Positions 26,301 through 35,407 of a DNA stretch of 64,000 bases are shown piece after piece (position 1 is the first letter of the stretch; every line of letters starts with the position of its first letter). The DNA lies in contig QWPB01000077.1 in assembly GCA_003671275.1 (NCBI GenBank), positions 62,001-126,000 on the forward strand. The letters are read 5' to 3'. Made by a program: the position numbers and the translations under genes. Below the pieces are notes generated by a model, which saw only the letters and a program-made list of their open reading frames with translations, had not been told where the DNA came from and searched no databases. Source of the stretch: Planctomycetota bacterium. Its GTDB lineage: Bacteria; Planctomycetota; Planctomycetia; Planctomycetales; Planctomycetaceae.

Positions 26301-26881
26301 GACGCCCCTTGCCGGGTGTCGCAGCCAAGGTGGTCCATCCCGAGACGGGAGAAGACTTGGGGATCGGCAAGGAAGGACTGTTAATGATCAAGGGCCCCAA
26401 CGTGATGCTCGGGTACCTGGGGCATCCCGAGAAAACCGCCCAAATGATTCACGACGGCTGGTACAACACGGGCGACTATGGACGGATCGACGATGAGGGA
26501 TTCGTCGAAATCACCGGACGCCAGAGCCGGTTCTCAAAGATCGGTGGCGAGATGGTGCCCCACATCCTGATTGAAGAGCACCTGACACGCATCATCGAGC
26601 CCGCCGACTCGGACGACACCGAAATCAAGCTGGCGGTGACTTCCGTTCCGGATGCGTCACGGGGCGAACGCCTGATCGTCCTGCATACCGCCTTGAGCAA
26701 AACCCCGACGGAAATTCTCAAGGAACTCAAGGATAAGGGGCTTCCCAATCTGTGGCTGCCATCCGCTGACAGCTTTGCGCAAGTCGAGCAGATCCCCATT
26801 CTGGGCACCGGCAAACTCGACCTCAAGGGGATCAAACAGACTGCCCTGGAGAAGTTTGGGGAGAAACCTGCGGGGGCGTAG
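23318..26881 (+). CDS. MFS transporter/1-acyltransferase/acyl-ACP ligase fusion (LplT-PlsC-Aas like)
   Basis: A 1187-residue three-part protein. Residues ~20-440 are a 12-helix MFS domain resembling the lysophospholipid flippase LplT (FLGSFNDNLLRWLSV, DRYSKRNVMV). Residues ~450-640 are a PlsC acyltransferase with the NHVSFMD motif (H-x4-D) and FAEGQITRTG. Residues ~665-1187 are an AMP-forming ligase with IIFTSGSTGEPKGVMLTQHN, GYGTTELSP and DGWYNTGDYG. In enterobacteria LplT brings lysophospholipid in and Aas reacylates it; here all three steps are in one chain, implying membrane phospholipid repair or fatty-acid recycling. Domain order matches similar fusions in other bacteria. Confidence 0.93.
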   Translation: MSESAHASVDPSSDERGLWSTGFVGVLLTQFLGSFNDNLLRWLSVNLGAQIGTLATQMSAAEQKEWKTLILTLGGVAFTLPYLFLMPLAGSLADRYSKRNVMVVMKVLEIVIMLFAVTVMTQGHIWLMMTAVGLMGAQSALFGPSRFGSMPEILPHRHLSTGNGFVGLATVVACALGAAAGYALYTQVEHGVSASGVTVAAFWPAILALVGIAIVGTLTSLLIPSLTPGSPDSSLRLNPVTNTIPALQILWKDVRIVRTTFGIAFFWFLASLAQANADPLGEEVMRLSKSEIGLLLAVIVAGLGSGSVLAGYLSEGKVELGLVPFGAFGITISAFLVYFTGSMIDPQVVSTQQVWFYLCCSSLFLLGASAGMFNIPLETYLQYRSPPAERGIVLAGCNFVTFLFILLSLGLFYVLRGVFHLTPTAIYAIAGVGTIPVLVYVLRLMPDLTFRFFLYLVTHTIYRLKVHGRENVPVKGGALIVANHVSFMDGALMMGTCSRLVRFIVYADFTRMPLLRPFSEIMKVIPIKVSEGPRALVNSLKTAKEALQNGELVCIFAEGQITRTGQLQPFQRGLMKIVEGTDCPVIPAYLHGLWGSFFSFRGGKLFGNLPKQWGYPVSVHFGKPLKNPDDVHAVRQAVQQLGVEAVEMDKSRELIPVQQFIRRCQSDRSVPKVADSLGTELTAGKTLISSLAMRRYLEREVLNADEKMVGLLIPPSVGGFLANMAVALAGRTTVNLNYTLSEEVLNYCVKSAGLKHVLTTRSFLEKKPINLVGAEWVFLDEMKHKLTGADKAIAAVQSYLPAGILERLLGLTRIKPDDLLSIIFTSGSTGEPKGVMLTQHNIGSNIDAINQLLNLETTDVMMGVLPFFHSFGYTGTMWLPACFAPMGVYHFNPLDAKIIGKLSEKHKATILMATPTFLKTYLKRIEKEQFAHLDLVVVGAEKMPLDLAEEFFQKFGVRPSEGYGTTELSPVAAVNIPDHRTAGTHQKGTKLGTVGRPLPGVAAKVVHPETGEDLGIGKEGLLMIKGPNVMLGYLGHPEKTAQMIHDGWYNTGDYGRIDDEGFVEITGRQSRFSKIGGEMVPHILIEEHLTRIIEPADSDDTEIKLAVTSVPDASRGERLIVLHTALSKTPTEILKELKDKGLPNLWLPSADSFAQVEQIPILGTGKLDLKGIKQTALEKFGEKPAGA

Positions 26882-26940
26882 CAGCCTGTTAAGAACGCCG
26901 GGGGATAGACTTCCCGTCTGCCAATCTCTTCAGAATATCG

Positions 26941-26963
26941 ACAGGCTGGAAGCCTATCCTACG
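26941..26963. repeat. Short hairpin repeat with CTAC tail
   Basis: AGGCT, GGA, AGCCT followed by ATCCTACG, in the 195-bp gap between two convergent genes. Same layout as the copies at 21323 and 28950. Confidence 0.45.
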
Positions 26964-27076
26964 TTTTTCAACGGACTGGCATGCGGATCTTCCGAATGGC
27001 AAACACAATCCGCATCTGCCAACGACCGTCTATCAACAACACGGTCCACGCGGAGGATCGCCCCTCCGTGTGAGAC

Positions 27077-27628
27077 TCAATCTCCGTGCAGCTGGCGCAG
27101 CCGGGACGAGGTCCGCAGCATCCACTGAATTCGTTCGAACTCGTCGAGCCAGTCTCGCATTACGCTCCGAGTGAGGTCATCACCGATGGCAATCCCCGTT
27201 GAGCAGGCCGCTCCGGCTCCGACGAGGGAGCGATATTTGGAAAGCGTGCGGTCCCCATAGCGGCCGCATACGTGGTAGTCCTCGCTCAGGAACACCACCG
27301 AAGGAACACGGGCCCCGCCGCAGATGGACATCTCGTTCTGAAGATCCGCGTTCGCATCCCGGTCAAAGTAACGGATGTCGATCAGTGGACAGGCCTGCGA
27401 AAAATGTTCGAACATCGGGCACTGGTTCACGCAGTCACCGCACCACGTTCCGGCCATCACAATCACGCGCATCTGGCGAGTGAATGAACCGATCAGTTCC
27501 TTCTGGGCAGCGTCGAGAGCCACGCATTGATAGAAGTCATCCCACCGACGGCGCTGGTCGGGCGAAGCGTACCGATCCAGAAATGCGGAGTAGGGCAAAC
27601 CTTCGGAAAACTTTGCAGCCCAATTCAT
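27077..27628 (-). CDS. Thioredoxin-fold protein with CGDC motif
   Basis: About 183 residues, counting from the Met at 27628. The thioredoxin core is RVIVMAGTWCGDCVNQCPMFEHF, with a redox pair Cys63-Gly-Asp-Cys66 and the cis-Pro motif ARVPSVVFLSED. There is no signal peptide, so it should be cytoplasmic. The N-terminal helix-rich part and the C-terminal helix (LTRSVMRDWLDEFERIQWML) match a thioredoxin subfamily common in planctomycetes. It begins 2 bp after the stop of the aminotransferase gene (or overlaps it if the Met at 27643 is used), so the pair is an operon. Its partner protein is unknown. Confidence 0.87.
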   Translation of the reverse strand: MNWAAKFSEGLPYSAFLDRYASPDQRRRWDDFYQCVALDAAQKELIGSFTRQMRVIVMAGTWCGDCVNQCPMFEHFSQACPLIDIRYFDRDANADLQNEMSICGGARVPSVVFLSEDYHVCGRYGDRTLSKYRSLVGAGAACSTGIAIGDDLTRSVMRDWLDEFERIQWMLRTSSRLRQLHGD

Positions 27629-27630
27629 TA

Positions 27631-28812
27631 TCAAGTCCCACAAAGATCGTCTGGCTGTGCATCACGCAGCATTGTTGCGTACGTACGAATCTTATCAACG
27701 GCCTGCCTCAGCTCAATCCCCGGACCTGGACCACTTCGAAGAATCGGATGGTGCAACATCACCACCGAAGCACAAGCCCGAGTGGCTTGCGGCAGGCCTC
27801 CGACTGCGCGAAATCGGCGACGAGCATGCGTCTGATGGAGTCCGGCGAACCCCGAATCCAAGGGGATTCCTTCAGCCCGCAGGGCCTGGCAGAATCGTTC
27901 CCGCGACAACCCCGCATATTCTGCGGCAGAGTACCAGAATCCGACTTTGTAATAAGCGGGCTGGAAATCCACCGCAAGATCCAGGCCGACCGACCGGGGA
28001 GCCGACATGAACAGCGTCATCCCTGGGAGCCCCCGCATCTCGATCACCGCTGCGGACCGCTCCTGATTCGCGACGTCGAGTTGTTGCCACTGAGGCAGCA
28101 GGATTGCCGCCTGCATCTCTGACAACGGCGAGGCTTCATTCCCACGCTGGTTGTAGACCCGCATCCGCTGGGCCACCTCGGGCCGGTGGGTTAGCACGGC
28201 CCCGCCCCGTCCCGCCGTAACCAGTTTGGAACCGCCGAAGCTCAGCGTGGCCACATCGCCCCAGGCTCCTGCGGGACGACCATCGACTATAGCCCCGGGG
28301 GCTTGGCAGACATCTTCAATGATCGCGATGCCGCGCTGATCGGCCAGCTCTCGCAAGGCCGCCATGGCCACCAGTCCACCTTGCAAGTGGGAGGCAATAA
28401 TCGCCTTTGTCTTGTCGGTGACCGCGACGGACACCTGGTCGACATCCAGTTGGGCATCGTCGGACCGGCAATCGACGAGGACCGGCAACGCCCCGAGCAG
28501 GACGACATTGGTGAAGTTGGCCTTGAAGTCATAGGCCGAGAGAATGACCTCATCCCCCGGCCCGACCGACACGCCTCGTAAGGCCAGTTCCACCGCTGCC
28601 GTTCCGCTGGCACACAACTGAACATGTTCCGTTCCGTGCGACTCGGCCAGGGCCGCCATCAGGGCGGCGCCATGCGGACCGTGATACCGTCCCCAGTCGC
28701 CAGTCGCTACGAGTTGGGCAAAGACGGAGGCCACCGAAGAGGACCATTGTGGCCAGGTCGGTGGACCTTGCGGGCGAACCGGCGGGCCACCGAGAAGTGC
28801 GGGAAGCGTCAT
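27631..28812 (-). CDS. DegT/DnrJ/EryC1/StrS-family PLP aminotransferase
   Basis: A 393-residue sugar aminotransferase-fold protein. The PLP lysine is K196 in SFGGSKLVTAGRGG; EDVCQAPGA (Asp and Gln contacts to PLP), ASGTAAVELALRGVSVGPGDEVILSAYDF and RVYNQRGNEASPLSEMQAAI are family motifs. Members transaminate nucleotide-linked keto sugars or act as dehydratases, often for surface glycans or antibiotics. No other sugar-nucleotide gene is adjacent, only the coupled thioredoxin gene, so the substrate is unclear. The sequence is full length. Confidence 0.92.
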   Translation of the reverse strand: MTLPALLGGPPVRPQGPPTWPQWSSSVASVFAQLVATGDWGRYHGPHGAALMAALAESHGTEHVQLCASGTAAVELALRGVSVGPGDEVILSAYDFKANFTNVVLLGALPVLVDCRSDDAQLDVDQVSVAVTDKTKAIIASHLQGGLVAMAALRELADQRGIAIIEDVCQAPGAIVDGRPAGAWGDVATLSFGGSKLVTAGRGGAVLTHRPEVAQRMRVYNQRGNEASPLSEMQAAILLPQWQQLDVANQERSAAVIEMRGLPGMTLFMSAPRSVGLDLAVDFQPAYYKVGFWYSAAEYAGLSRERFCQALRAEGIPLDSGFAGLHQTHARRRFRAVGGLPQATRACASVVMLHHPILRSGPGPGIELRQAVDKIRTYATMLRDAQPDDLCGT

Positions 28813-29103
28813 CGATGAAGCCTTGGCAGAGACCCGCGAGGGGACGTTAGGCAGGCGGTCGAAAATAATCTCCCCGTAAGGCGGCCTTTCCAGGCTGTCT
28901 CAGCCGGAAAAAACGCTCTCAGAGCAGCAGCATGAGCCTTCAAAACACACAGACAGGGATGTCTGTGCTACAGCCCATGGGGCAGGCATTCCTGCCTGCC
29001 GGGACTGTCAATCGATGCTGAAACGGCTCTGAACGGTCTGAAAAGGCCGTTCTACAGGGAAGGGGCTTCCGAATTCCGTTGGAGGCTCGCTCGGCTGGGA
29101 TGC
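28813..29103. repeat. Intergenic cluster of short hairpin repeats
   Basis: Two hairpins are evident. One is at 28950-28973 (CAGACA, GGGA, TGTCTG, then TGCTACAG). The other is at ~28981-29000 (GGCAGG, CATT, CCTGCC). A related GGCCGTTCTACAG follows near 29047. No coding sequence is visible. Confidence 0.5.
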
Positions 29104-29898
29104 TTACTTCAGCACCTTGATTTCGACCTTCCGAAAGTCGATCGGATGGCTCTCCGACTGAAGCGAGATGGTTCCTTTTTCCAGCTTCAATCCGCCGTTG
29201 GTTTTCGCCAGTTCCTTCACGATCTTCTCCCGATCATCCAGTTGGGGTTCGGAGTATTCGAGGACGACTTCGCCGTTGATCTTATGCCGCATGAATCCAT
29301 GACCGTTCACCTCGGTCTCAGTGACGATCCACTGATCTCCGTGGTAAGTCTCGGACTTGGAATTCACACAGTGCGGCAGGAACAGTTTCCCATCCCGAAC
29401 GACGTTCGTGTACGGCGTACAGAGGTTCATCGTGGTCCGCTTGTCCTTTCCATTGCCGCCAAGAATCTGGACCTCGATCGAGGCCGGGAAGTCCTGGTCT
29501 TTGCTCATCGATTCCGGCGTCTGACCGTGCAGCATCATCCCACTGTTGCGAGTGGCCCAGCCGGGTCCACCCTGGCACTGCTCCCCGACGAAGCGGTACT
29601 CCACTCGCAGGACGTAGTGCGAGAACTCTTTCTCGTGGAACAGGTGCCCGAACGTCTCTTTGAACCCCTCTTCGTATCCGCCGTCATAGCGGACTTTCAG
29701 GAGTCCATCCTCAACGCGGAACGTGTTGGCGTAGTTTTCCCCGTACTCATGAAAGCGGATCTTCGGCTTCCACCCGGTCAGGTCTTTGCCATTGAACAGC
29801 GGAATCCACTCGCCCTCGGCGGCCGCGGGTTTCGCGTCCTCGGCATGAACTACCAGCGGACAGAGCAGCAGCAGACCACAGAACAGACGACGCAACAT
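29104..29898 (-). CDS. Secreted DUF1080 (3-keto-disaccharide hydrolase-like) protein
   Basis: A 264-residue protein with a signal peptide (MLRRLFCGLLLLCPLVVHAEDA), which sets the start at 29898; the frame to 30123 is not supported. The DUF1080 jelly-roll domain is clear: WIPLFNGKDLTGWKPK, VEDGLLKVRYDGG, SHYVLRVEYRFVGEQ, NSGMMLHGQ, SIEVQILGG and ISLQSESHPIDFRKVEIK. DUF1080 proteins are concanavalin-like lectin/hydrolase folds, some shown to cleave 3-keto-glucosides, and they often work with Gfo/Idh/MocA oxidoreductases. One of those is at 17621-18910, but not adjacent. Confidence 0.92.
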   Translation of the reverse strand: MLRRLFCGLLLLCPLVVHAEDAKPAAAEGEWIPLFNGKDLTGWKPKIRFHEYGENYANTFRVEDGLLKVRYDGGYEEGFKETFGHLFHEKEFSHYVLRVEYRFVGEQCQGGPGWATRNSGMMLHGQTPESMSKDQDFPASIEVQILGGNGKDKRTTMNLCTPYTNVVRDGKLFLPHCVNSKSETYHGDQWIVTETEVNGHGFMRHKINGEVVLEYSEPQLDDREKIVKELAKTNGGLKLEKGTISLQSESHPIDFRKVEIKVLK

Positions 29899-29958
29899 GA
29901 GGGGGACTTTCTTTGAGGCGGGACACCATGAGTTGGTGGCCATACGGGTCATTGGAAT

Positions 29959-29980
29959 GCACGGGCTGGCAGCCCGTGCC
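29959..29980. repeat. Short perfect inverted repeat
   Basis: GCACGGGCT and AGCCCGTGC around GGC, followed by CACGG. It lies between the DUF1080 gene and the coiled-coil gene. Confidence 0.5.
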
Positions 29981-30004
29981 ACGGACGTTCTCAACCGGTG
30001 GCTG

Positions 30005-31234
30005 TTACGCCTGGCCTTCGCGGGCAAACCGGGCCAGGGTTTCCTGGAACCGCTTCTTGCCGTCTTCGACAACGCGGCGAATCTCCTTGGCGTTCTGCTC
30101 GCTCTCTTTGCGGAGGTCGGCAATCATGGTGAGCGATTCCACCTGGAAGCTGCTGATCGCATCGACCAGCTTCTGAACGGACTCGGGGTTGACGGTCGAG
30201 CCGTACCCCGCCTTGAGGGCCGCCTTTTCCAGTTCCTTGCCGAGGACCGCCACATCCTCCAGGCTCTTGTTCACGCCCTTCTTCATCGCTTCGGTCGCCT
30301 GCGTCACTTCGTGCAGGCCATGCTGGGACGTGTAGACCGTCCCGAGAATCGTGAAGACATGTTCGTTGGTCGTGAAGAACGTCACCGCCCGGCGATAGAC
30401 CCGGTCCTTCACATCATGCGTCTGCTTCAGCTTGGCGATCAGCGTCTCGCCGACATCGTAGCCGACCGACAGATTCTCCGAGATATCCTTGAGCAGTTGG
30501 TACGTGCGGTCCTCATCTTCAAAGGCCTCACGAGCCTCGTCCCGCTTGAGTTCGAGCCGGGATTTGTCGCTTTCACTGCTGCCCCCGGCATCGACGGCGG
30601 CCTGGGCATCGGCCAGTCCCTGCTTCTTTCCGTCAAGGACGGGAACCTCCAGATCGAGCAGCTCGCGGGCCACGACTTCCGCTTCCTTCAAGGCGAACCG
30701 AAAATCGATATAGGCATCCATAATCAGTTCTTCCTTCTTGAGCTGATCGCGGGTGTCACCGCACACATCCTGGTAGGTCTCGACGATCTTCTCGAAGCGG
30801 GCTGAGGGCGTTCCCCGCCGCATCTGCATCCACAAGTTTTGAGCCTTCTCCAGCGGACCGATCTTGCCATCATCGAGCTGGGAGATCAGTGTCTTGGAGT
30901 CCTCGCGGACGGAGTCGAACATCTGCGTGATTTCGAGGTAGCGGTTGCCCACGCTGATGTTTTCGACATTGTCGCGCACGAGAGCGTTGAAGGTACTCAT
31001 GTGGCGAATCGTGTTGGAGATAGCCAGCACGCGGGCCTCGTCCAAGTGGCGGACCCCTTCGAGGAGCGAAATCAGCTCCTGCGGCACATCGGTGCGGGCC
31101 GTGATCCCCAACTGCTGCAAGACCCCCAGTGCCCGGTCGAGATACTTTTGCATGCCGCCCGTACCACCGACAGCCGGCCCCGAAGCAGAGGGCTGGGTAT
31201 CAGCTGCGGACAACGCATTCTTCTGGCTGGCCAT
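30005..31234 (-). CDS. Coiled-coil cytoplasmic protein, possibly TelA-like
   Basis: A 409-residue, highly charged, mostly helical protein with no signal peptide or membrane helix. Long heptad-like stretches (for example LELKRDEAREAFEDEDRTYQLLKDI and the C-terminal LRKESEQNAKEIRRVVEDGKKRFQETL) point to coiled coils. The central VTQATEAMKKGVNKSLEDVAVLGKELEKAA and the overall layout remind me of the toxic-anion-resistance family TelA, but I cannot confirm it and planctomycete proteins of this kind are often annotated only as hypothetical. The N-terminal 25 residues are Ser/Gly-rich. Neighbours give no functional clue. Confidence 0.6.
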   Translation of the reverse strand: MASQKNALSAADTQPSASGPAVGGTGGMQKYLDRALGVLQQLGITARTDVPQELISLLEGVRHLDEARVLAISNTIRHMSTFNALVRDNVENISVGNRYLEITQMFDSVREDSKTLISQLDDGKIGPLEKAQNLWMQMRRGTPSARFEKIVETYQDVCGDTRDQLKKEELIMDAYIDFRFALKEAEVVARELLDLEVPVLDGKKQGLADAQAAVDAGGSSESDKSRLELKRDEAREAFEDEDRTYQLLKDISENLSVGYDVGETLIAKLKQTHDVKDRVYRRAVTFFTTNEHVFTILGTVYTSQHGLHEVTQATEAMKKGVNKSLEDVAVLGKELEKAALKAGYGSTVNPESVQKLVDAISSFQVESLTMIADLRKESEQNAKEIRRVVEDGKKRFQETLARFAREGQA

Positions 31235-31563
31235 CAGAGCATCTCCGAGAGGAAACAGGGCCGAACGTCACTACCCTATCACGAAGACGGGCGGGCTTCC
31301 ATTGTGCTCTCCGCTCCCGGCAAGATGGCACCATCATCAATGTTCCCACATCCCGCTCCAACTCCCCGAGGGACATAGACCCGACAACCGGTCGCTGGAG
31401 ACTTTGGGGAAGTGAAGGCACCTGCATTCCTGGCCCTGGCATATCGTGTCCCAAGGGCCGAAAAACAGCCCCCACGCCCCGCTTGCATCCCCCGTGAAAT
31501 GCAGGAAGATGCCTTGCGTTGTCACTTGCCCGCCATGAATCGGTCCGGTCCAAAGGTTCTCCC
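31235..31563. other. 329-bp divergent gap, nothing recognised
   Basis: Between the coiled-coil gene (minus) and the SET gene (plus). I see no repeat, RNA gene or convincing small gene; promoters for both flanking genes are expected. Confidence 0.4.
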
Positions 31564-31941
31564 ATGAGTCTGTCTCAGTCTGAGTATCTTGAAGTTCGCA
31601 GAATTCCCGGCAAGGGGCGTGGCGTATTTGCCAAAATCGCCATTCCCAAGGGAACCGTCTTCGAAACCGTTCCGGTACTCGTCTGCAAGCAGGATGACAT
31701 CATCGGATCGAATCTGATGGACTATGTTTACGCTTGGACGAGCTCGTCCGTCGCATTGGCGCTCGGTTATGGATCGCTCTACAACCACAGCTACAAGCCC
31801 AATGCCCGCTACGATGATCTGGCTCAGCAGCGAAAGTCGTATACGGCCTTGCGCGATATCGCAGCGGGAGACGAGATTACGATCAACTACAACGGCGACC
31901 CAAAAAGTCGAAAAAACGTCGGATTCGACGTATTGGAGTAA
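31564..31941 (+). CDS. SET-domain protein (putative protein lysine methyltransferase)
   Basis: A 125-residue protein made almost wholly of a minimal SET domain. The SAM-binding motif is IPGKGRGVFAKIAIPKGTVF, the NHS motif is YNHSYKPNA, and the catalytic tyrosine lies in ITINYNGDP. AGDEITINYN is the knot-forming end. The start at 31564 directly precedes homology, whereas the frame to 31519 adds an unsupported leader. Bacterial SET proteins of this size methylate lysines in unknown targets; none is predicted by the neighbours. Insert and post-SET regions are absent, as is usual for the small bacterial form. Confidence 0.9.
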   Translation: MSLSQSEYLEVRRIPGKGRGVFAKIAIPKGTVFETVPVLVCKQDDIIGSNLMDYVYAWTSSSVALALGYGSLYNHSYKPNARYDDLAQQRKSYTALRDIAAGDEITINYNGDPKSRKNVGFDVLE

Positions 31942-32142
31942 GGCTGGCCGACATCCCGATCCGCCCGCTTGCACGGATCGCAATCGCTTCGGCACGGCAG
32001 CCTTACGACTGGTGTCACTCTGAATTGCTGGCATTAGTCGACGTTCCATTCCCGACCGCCCGGTCACAGGATTCGGAGCATCGGGTTGCATCCTTGCCGA
32101 AACTCCGGAGAATGCGGGGTCCGGATTCTTCAGAGGTGCGTG

Positions 32143-33498
32143 ATGCCAGTTCCTAAAGTCGTGATTGTCGGGCGACCAAACGTCGGTAAAAGCTCGATCC
32201 TGAACTGGCAGGCGGGCCGACTCGTCTCGGTGGTCGATCCGACCGCAGGGGTGACTCGCGACCGGGTGGGCCATCTGATGCAAGCGGGCGACCGCTATTT
32301 CGAGCTGATGGACACGGGCGGGATCGGAATCGTTGACTCCGATGATCTCTCGGAGGATGTGGAAAAGCAGATTCAGATTGCCATCGACGAGGCCACCATC
32401 ATCCTCTTCGTTGTGGATGGAATGACCGGTGTTGTCCCGCTGGATCGGCACGTATCCGACCGCCTGCGCAAGGTGCAGAAGCCCAAGCTGATCGTCATTA
32501 ACAAATGTGATTCGACGAAGACGGATGCTGAGATTCACGAGTTTTACGGCCTGGCCGATGCCGAGATTCTCCAGACCAGCGTGAAGGCCAACCGGGGCCG
32601 GGACGCCCTGATGAAGGCGATTCTGGGACTTTTGCCACCGCCCACGGAGACCGAAGGCGAAGAAGGGCAAGCCCTCGCCGAAGAGCCCGAGCTGAAGATC
32701 GCCATCGTCGGGCGAAGGAACGTCGGGAAGAGTACCTTCATCAACGCGCTGGCCGAAACCGAGCGAATGATCGTCAGCGAGATCGCCGGGACGACCCGCG
32801 ACAGCGTGGACGTGCGATTTGAACTGGATGGCAAGGCATTCGTCGCGATCGACACGCCGGGGGTCCGCAAACGCAAGAGTCTGGCCAACGACATCGAGTT
32901 CTACGGCTTGGTGCGGGCTCAGAAAAGTATCCGTCGGGCCGATGTCGTACTCATGTTTTTCGACGCCACGCAGACCGTTTCACAGGTCGACAAGAAACTG
33001 ATGGAGGAGATTCAAGACCACGCCAAGCCGTGCATATTCGTCGTCAACAAGTGGGACCTGGGCCTCGAAAAACTGATGAGCGTGGATCGCTGGGGCAAGT
33101 ATCTGGAAACTAGCTTCAAGAGCATGCGGCACGTGCCGATTGCCTTCATCACGGCCAAAGATTCCCAGAACATCAAGCAACTGATTAATCTGTCTCAGTC
33201 GATTTTCAAACAGGCCCGCGAACGCGTCACCACCGGCCAGCTGAACCGCGTATTACAGGAAGCAGTCAAGGCGAATCCGCCGCACGTCGCCAAGAATCGG
33301 ACTCCCAAGCTGTTCTTCGCGACCCAGGTCGCCACTCAGCCCCCGACCATCGTGGTCAAAGTGAACGACCCCGAACTGTTCAGCCCGGCGTGGGAGCGGT
33401 ATCTGCTGGGTAAGTTCCGCGAGGAGCTGCCGTTCAAGGAAGTGCCCATCCGGTTGTACTTGCGCGGGAAGACCAAGGAAGACGGCGACGAGAAGTAA
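32143..33498 (+). CDS. der: Ribosome-assembly GTPase Der (EngA)
   Basis: A 451-residue double-GTPase needed for 50S subunit assembly. The first G domain has GRPNVGKSS (P-loop), DTGG and NKCD; the second has [13 protein letters not shown] and NKWD. The C-terminal KH-like domain ends in [16 protein letters not shown]. An acidic linker ([16 protein letters not shown]) joins the G domains. The start at 32143 ([13 protein letters not shown]) is set by homology; the open frame to 32086 is not. A hairpin follows the stop, before pyrF. Confidence 0.96.
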   Translation: MPVPKVVIVGRPNVGKSSILNWQAGRLVSVVDPTAGVTRDRVGHLMQAGDRYFELMDTGGIGIVDSDDLSEDVEKQIQIAIDEATIILFVVDGMTGVVPLDRHVSDRLRKVQKPKLIVINKCDSTKTDAEIHEFYGLADAEILQTSVKANRGRDALMKAILGLLPPPTETEGEEGQALAEEPELKIAIVGRRNVGKSTFINALAETERMIVSEIAGTTRDSVDVRFELDGKAFVAIDTPGVRKRKSLANDIEFYGLVRAQKSIRRADVVLMFFDATQTVSQVDKKLMEEIQDHAKPCIFVVNKWDLGLEKLMSVDRWGKYLETSFKSMRHVPIAFITAKDSQNIKQLINLSQSIFKQARERVTTGQLNRVLQEAVKANPPHVAKNRTPKLFFATQVATQPPTIVVKVNDPELFSPAWERYLLGKFREELPFKEVPIRLYLRGKTKEDGDEK

Positions 33499-33539
33499 TC
33501 CGCCGGACCGCTGGCAGGACGGTTTCTCCGGCGGTTTTG
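33499..33539 (+). terminator. Hairpin with T-run after der
   Basis: TCCGCCGGA (33499-33507) can pair with TCCGGCGG (33527-33534), with a second smaller stem inside, followed by TTTT. It is likely a weak terminator or attenuator between der and pyrF. Confidence 0.55.
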
Positions 33540-33554
33540 AGGGACGTGGAAGAC

Positions 33555-34499
33555 ATGGCGACCTACATCGAACGACTGAATGCCGCCATCCGGGCGAAGC
33601 GGACCCCCGCGCTGGTGGGGCTTGATCCCCGGTTTGACCAGCTCCCCGCCGATGTTCTGGAGCGTGCGCGGCAGGTCTCCTCCGACCGGCGGCAGCAGAT
33701 GGCTGTGGCCTATGAAGAGTTTTGCGTTCGCATCATCGATGTCGTCGCCCCGCTCGTCCCGGCTGTCAAACCACAGGTCGCCTTCTTTGAAGAGTGCGGC
33801 GCAGCGGGTCTGGAAGTTCTCGAAACGATCATGCGGCACGCGAGAAAGCGGGGACTGATCGTCATCGCCGATGCCAAACGCGGCGACATCGGGTCCACTG
33901 CCGAAGGCTATGCCGCCGCTTGGCTGGCGGGGGAAGACCCGGACGCGGCGGCTTGGCCCGCCGATGCGTTGACGATCAACCCGTTTCTGGGGCGTGACAC
34001 GCTTGATCCGTTCGTGAAGACGGCCATCGAGCGTCAAGCGGGACTCTATGTGCTGGTGAAGACCAGCAACCCCGGCTCGGGTGTGTTCCAGGACCGGCTG
34101 ACCGATGGAGCCAGTGTTAGTGATTGCGTGGCCGATGCCGTCGAGGGCCTGGCCCGTACGACCCTCTGTCCCGCCGAGCATGCGGGCAGCGTCGGGGCCG
34201 TGGTCGGGGCCACGCATCCCGAGCAGTTGGCGCAGTTGCGAGCGCGGATGCCGCATGTGCCCCTGCTGATTCCCGGCTATGGGAGCCAGGGGGGCACCTC
34301 GACCGATGTCGCGGCGGCCTTCCGGGCGGATGGTACGGGGGCCGTCATCAATAGCTCCCGCGGCATCATCTTTGCTTCCAATCGCAATGAGTACCGCGAT
34401 CGCTTCCTGGCCAAGGAGTGGGAACAAGCCGTGGAACAGGCCACTCGCGACATGATCGCCGACTTGGCTCAACACACCCCCGCAGGGGCCTTGGGGTAG
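33555..34499 (+). CDS. pyrF: Orotidine 5'-phosphate decarboxylase (long type)
   Basis: A 314-residue OMP decarboxylase of the longer bacterial type 2 group, making UMP from OMP. The catalytic signature is [11 protein letters not shown] at residues ~105-115, with VGLDPRF at the N-terminus and [32 protein letters not shown] and VGATHPEQL in the expected order. The start at 33555 matches the family. It is followed 48 bp later by kdsA, with an inverted repeat (34504-34510 with 34525-34531, CCCCGGA type) in the gap. Confidence 0.95.
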   Translation: MATYIERLNAAIRAKRTPALVGLDPRFDQLPADVLERARQVSSDRRQQMAVAYEEFCVRIIDVVAPLVPAVKPQVAFFEECGAAGLEVLETIMRHARKRGLIVIADAKRGDIGSTAEGYAAAWLAGEDPDAAAWPADALTINPFLGRDTLDPFVKTAIERQAGLYVLVKTSNPGSGVFQDRLTDGASVSDCVADAVEGLARTTLCPAEHAGSVGAVVGATHPEQLAQLRARMPHVPLLIPGYGSQGGTSTDVAAAFRADGTGAVINSSRGIIFASNRNEYRDRFLAKEWEQAVEQATRDMIADLAQHTPAGALG

Positions 34500-34547
34500 G
34501 CATCCCCGGAGCGGACCTCTACATTCCGGGGTGAAAGGATTCTCCCG

Positions 34548-35381
34548 ATGCCCAACCTTCCTGTTCGTGTTGATCGCTATCTGTGCGGACCCGGTCAGCC
34601 GCTGCTGTTCATTATCGGTCCCTGCGTAATCGAGAACGAAGAACTCATCCGCCGGGTGAGTGGTGAATTGGCCGATCTGGCCGCCCAGGACGGTCTGCAA
34701 ATCGTGTTCAAGGCCAGCTTCGACAAGGCCAACCGGACCAGCATCGACAGCTTTCGCGGCCCCGGCTTGGAGAAGGGGCTGGAGATTCTGGCCCGCGTCA
34801 GCGAGGCCACCGGCTTCCCGGTCACCAGCGACGTGCATACGCCCGATCAAGCGGCCCCGGTGGCCAAGGTCTGCCGCATCTTGCAGGTCCCCGCATTTCT
34901 CGCCCGGCAGACTGACCTGGTCACTGCCATCGCCGAGGCCGCCGCCCGCGAAAAGTGCGTCGTCAACATCAAGAAACCGCAATTCGTCGCCCCTGAGGAT
35001 ATGCAACACGCTGTCCGCAAATGTGAAGAGTCGGGTTGCTCCGATCTGATCCTGACCGAACGCGGGACGATGTTCGGCTACGGTCGGCTGGTTAACGACA
35101 TGCAGTCGATTCCGATCATGCACTCGCTGGACGTGCCAGTCTGCTTTGATGCCACGCACAGCGTGCAGCGTCCGGGCGGAAGCACAACGGGCGGAAACCG
35201 GGAGATGGTTCCGTGGCTGGCGCGTGCGGCGGTGGCCTGTGGAGCGGATGCGGTGTTCCTGGAGACGCACCCCGATCCCGACAAGGCCCTGAGCGATGGT
35301 CCGAACCAAGTCCGCCTGGCCGATGCTCCGCGTTTGATTCGTCAGTTGGTGCAGCTGCGCCAGTTGGTGAACGGGTTCTGA
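34548..35381 (+). CDS. kdsA: 3-deoxy-D-manno-octulosonate 8-phosphate synthase
   Basis: A 277-residue KDO8P synthase, joining PEP and arabinose 5-phosphate to make the KDO precursor of lipopolysaccharide. Motifs: [75 protein letters not shown] and [15 protein letters not shown]. The Cys in GPCVIEN is at the position that marks the metal-dependent class (Asn in the metal-free class). Presence of the gene supports an LPS-bearing, diderm-like envelope. The next gene's GTG start lies 26 bp downstream. Confidence 0.96.
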   Translation: MPNLPVRVDRYLCGPGQPLLFIIGPCVIENEELIRRVSGELADLAAQDGLQIVFKASFDKANRTSIDSFRGPGLEKGLEILARVSEATGFPVTSDVHTPDQAAPVAKVCRILQVPAFLARQTDLVTAIAEAAAREKCVVNIKKPQFVAPEDMQHAVRKCEESGCSDLILTERGTMFGYGRLVNDMQSIPIMHSLDVPVCFDATHSVQRPGGSTTGGNREMVPWLARAAVACGADAVFLETHPDPDKALSDGPNQVRLADAPRLIRQLVQLRQLVNGF

Positions 35382-35407
35382 ATGACGGGTCCGGGGAGCA
35401 CTGCACT

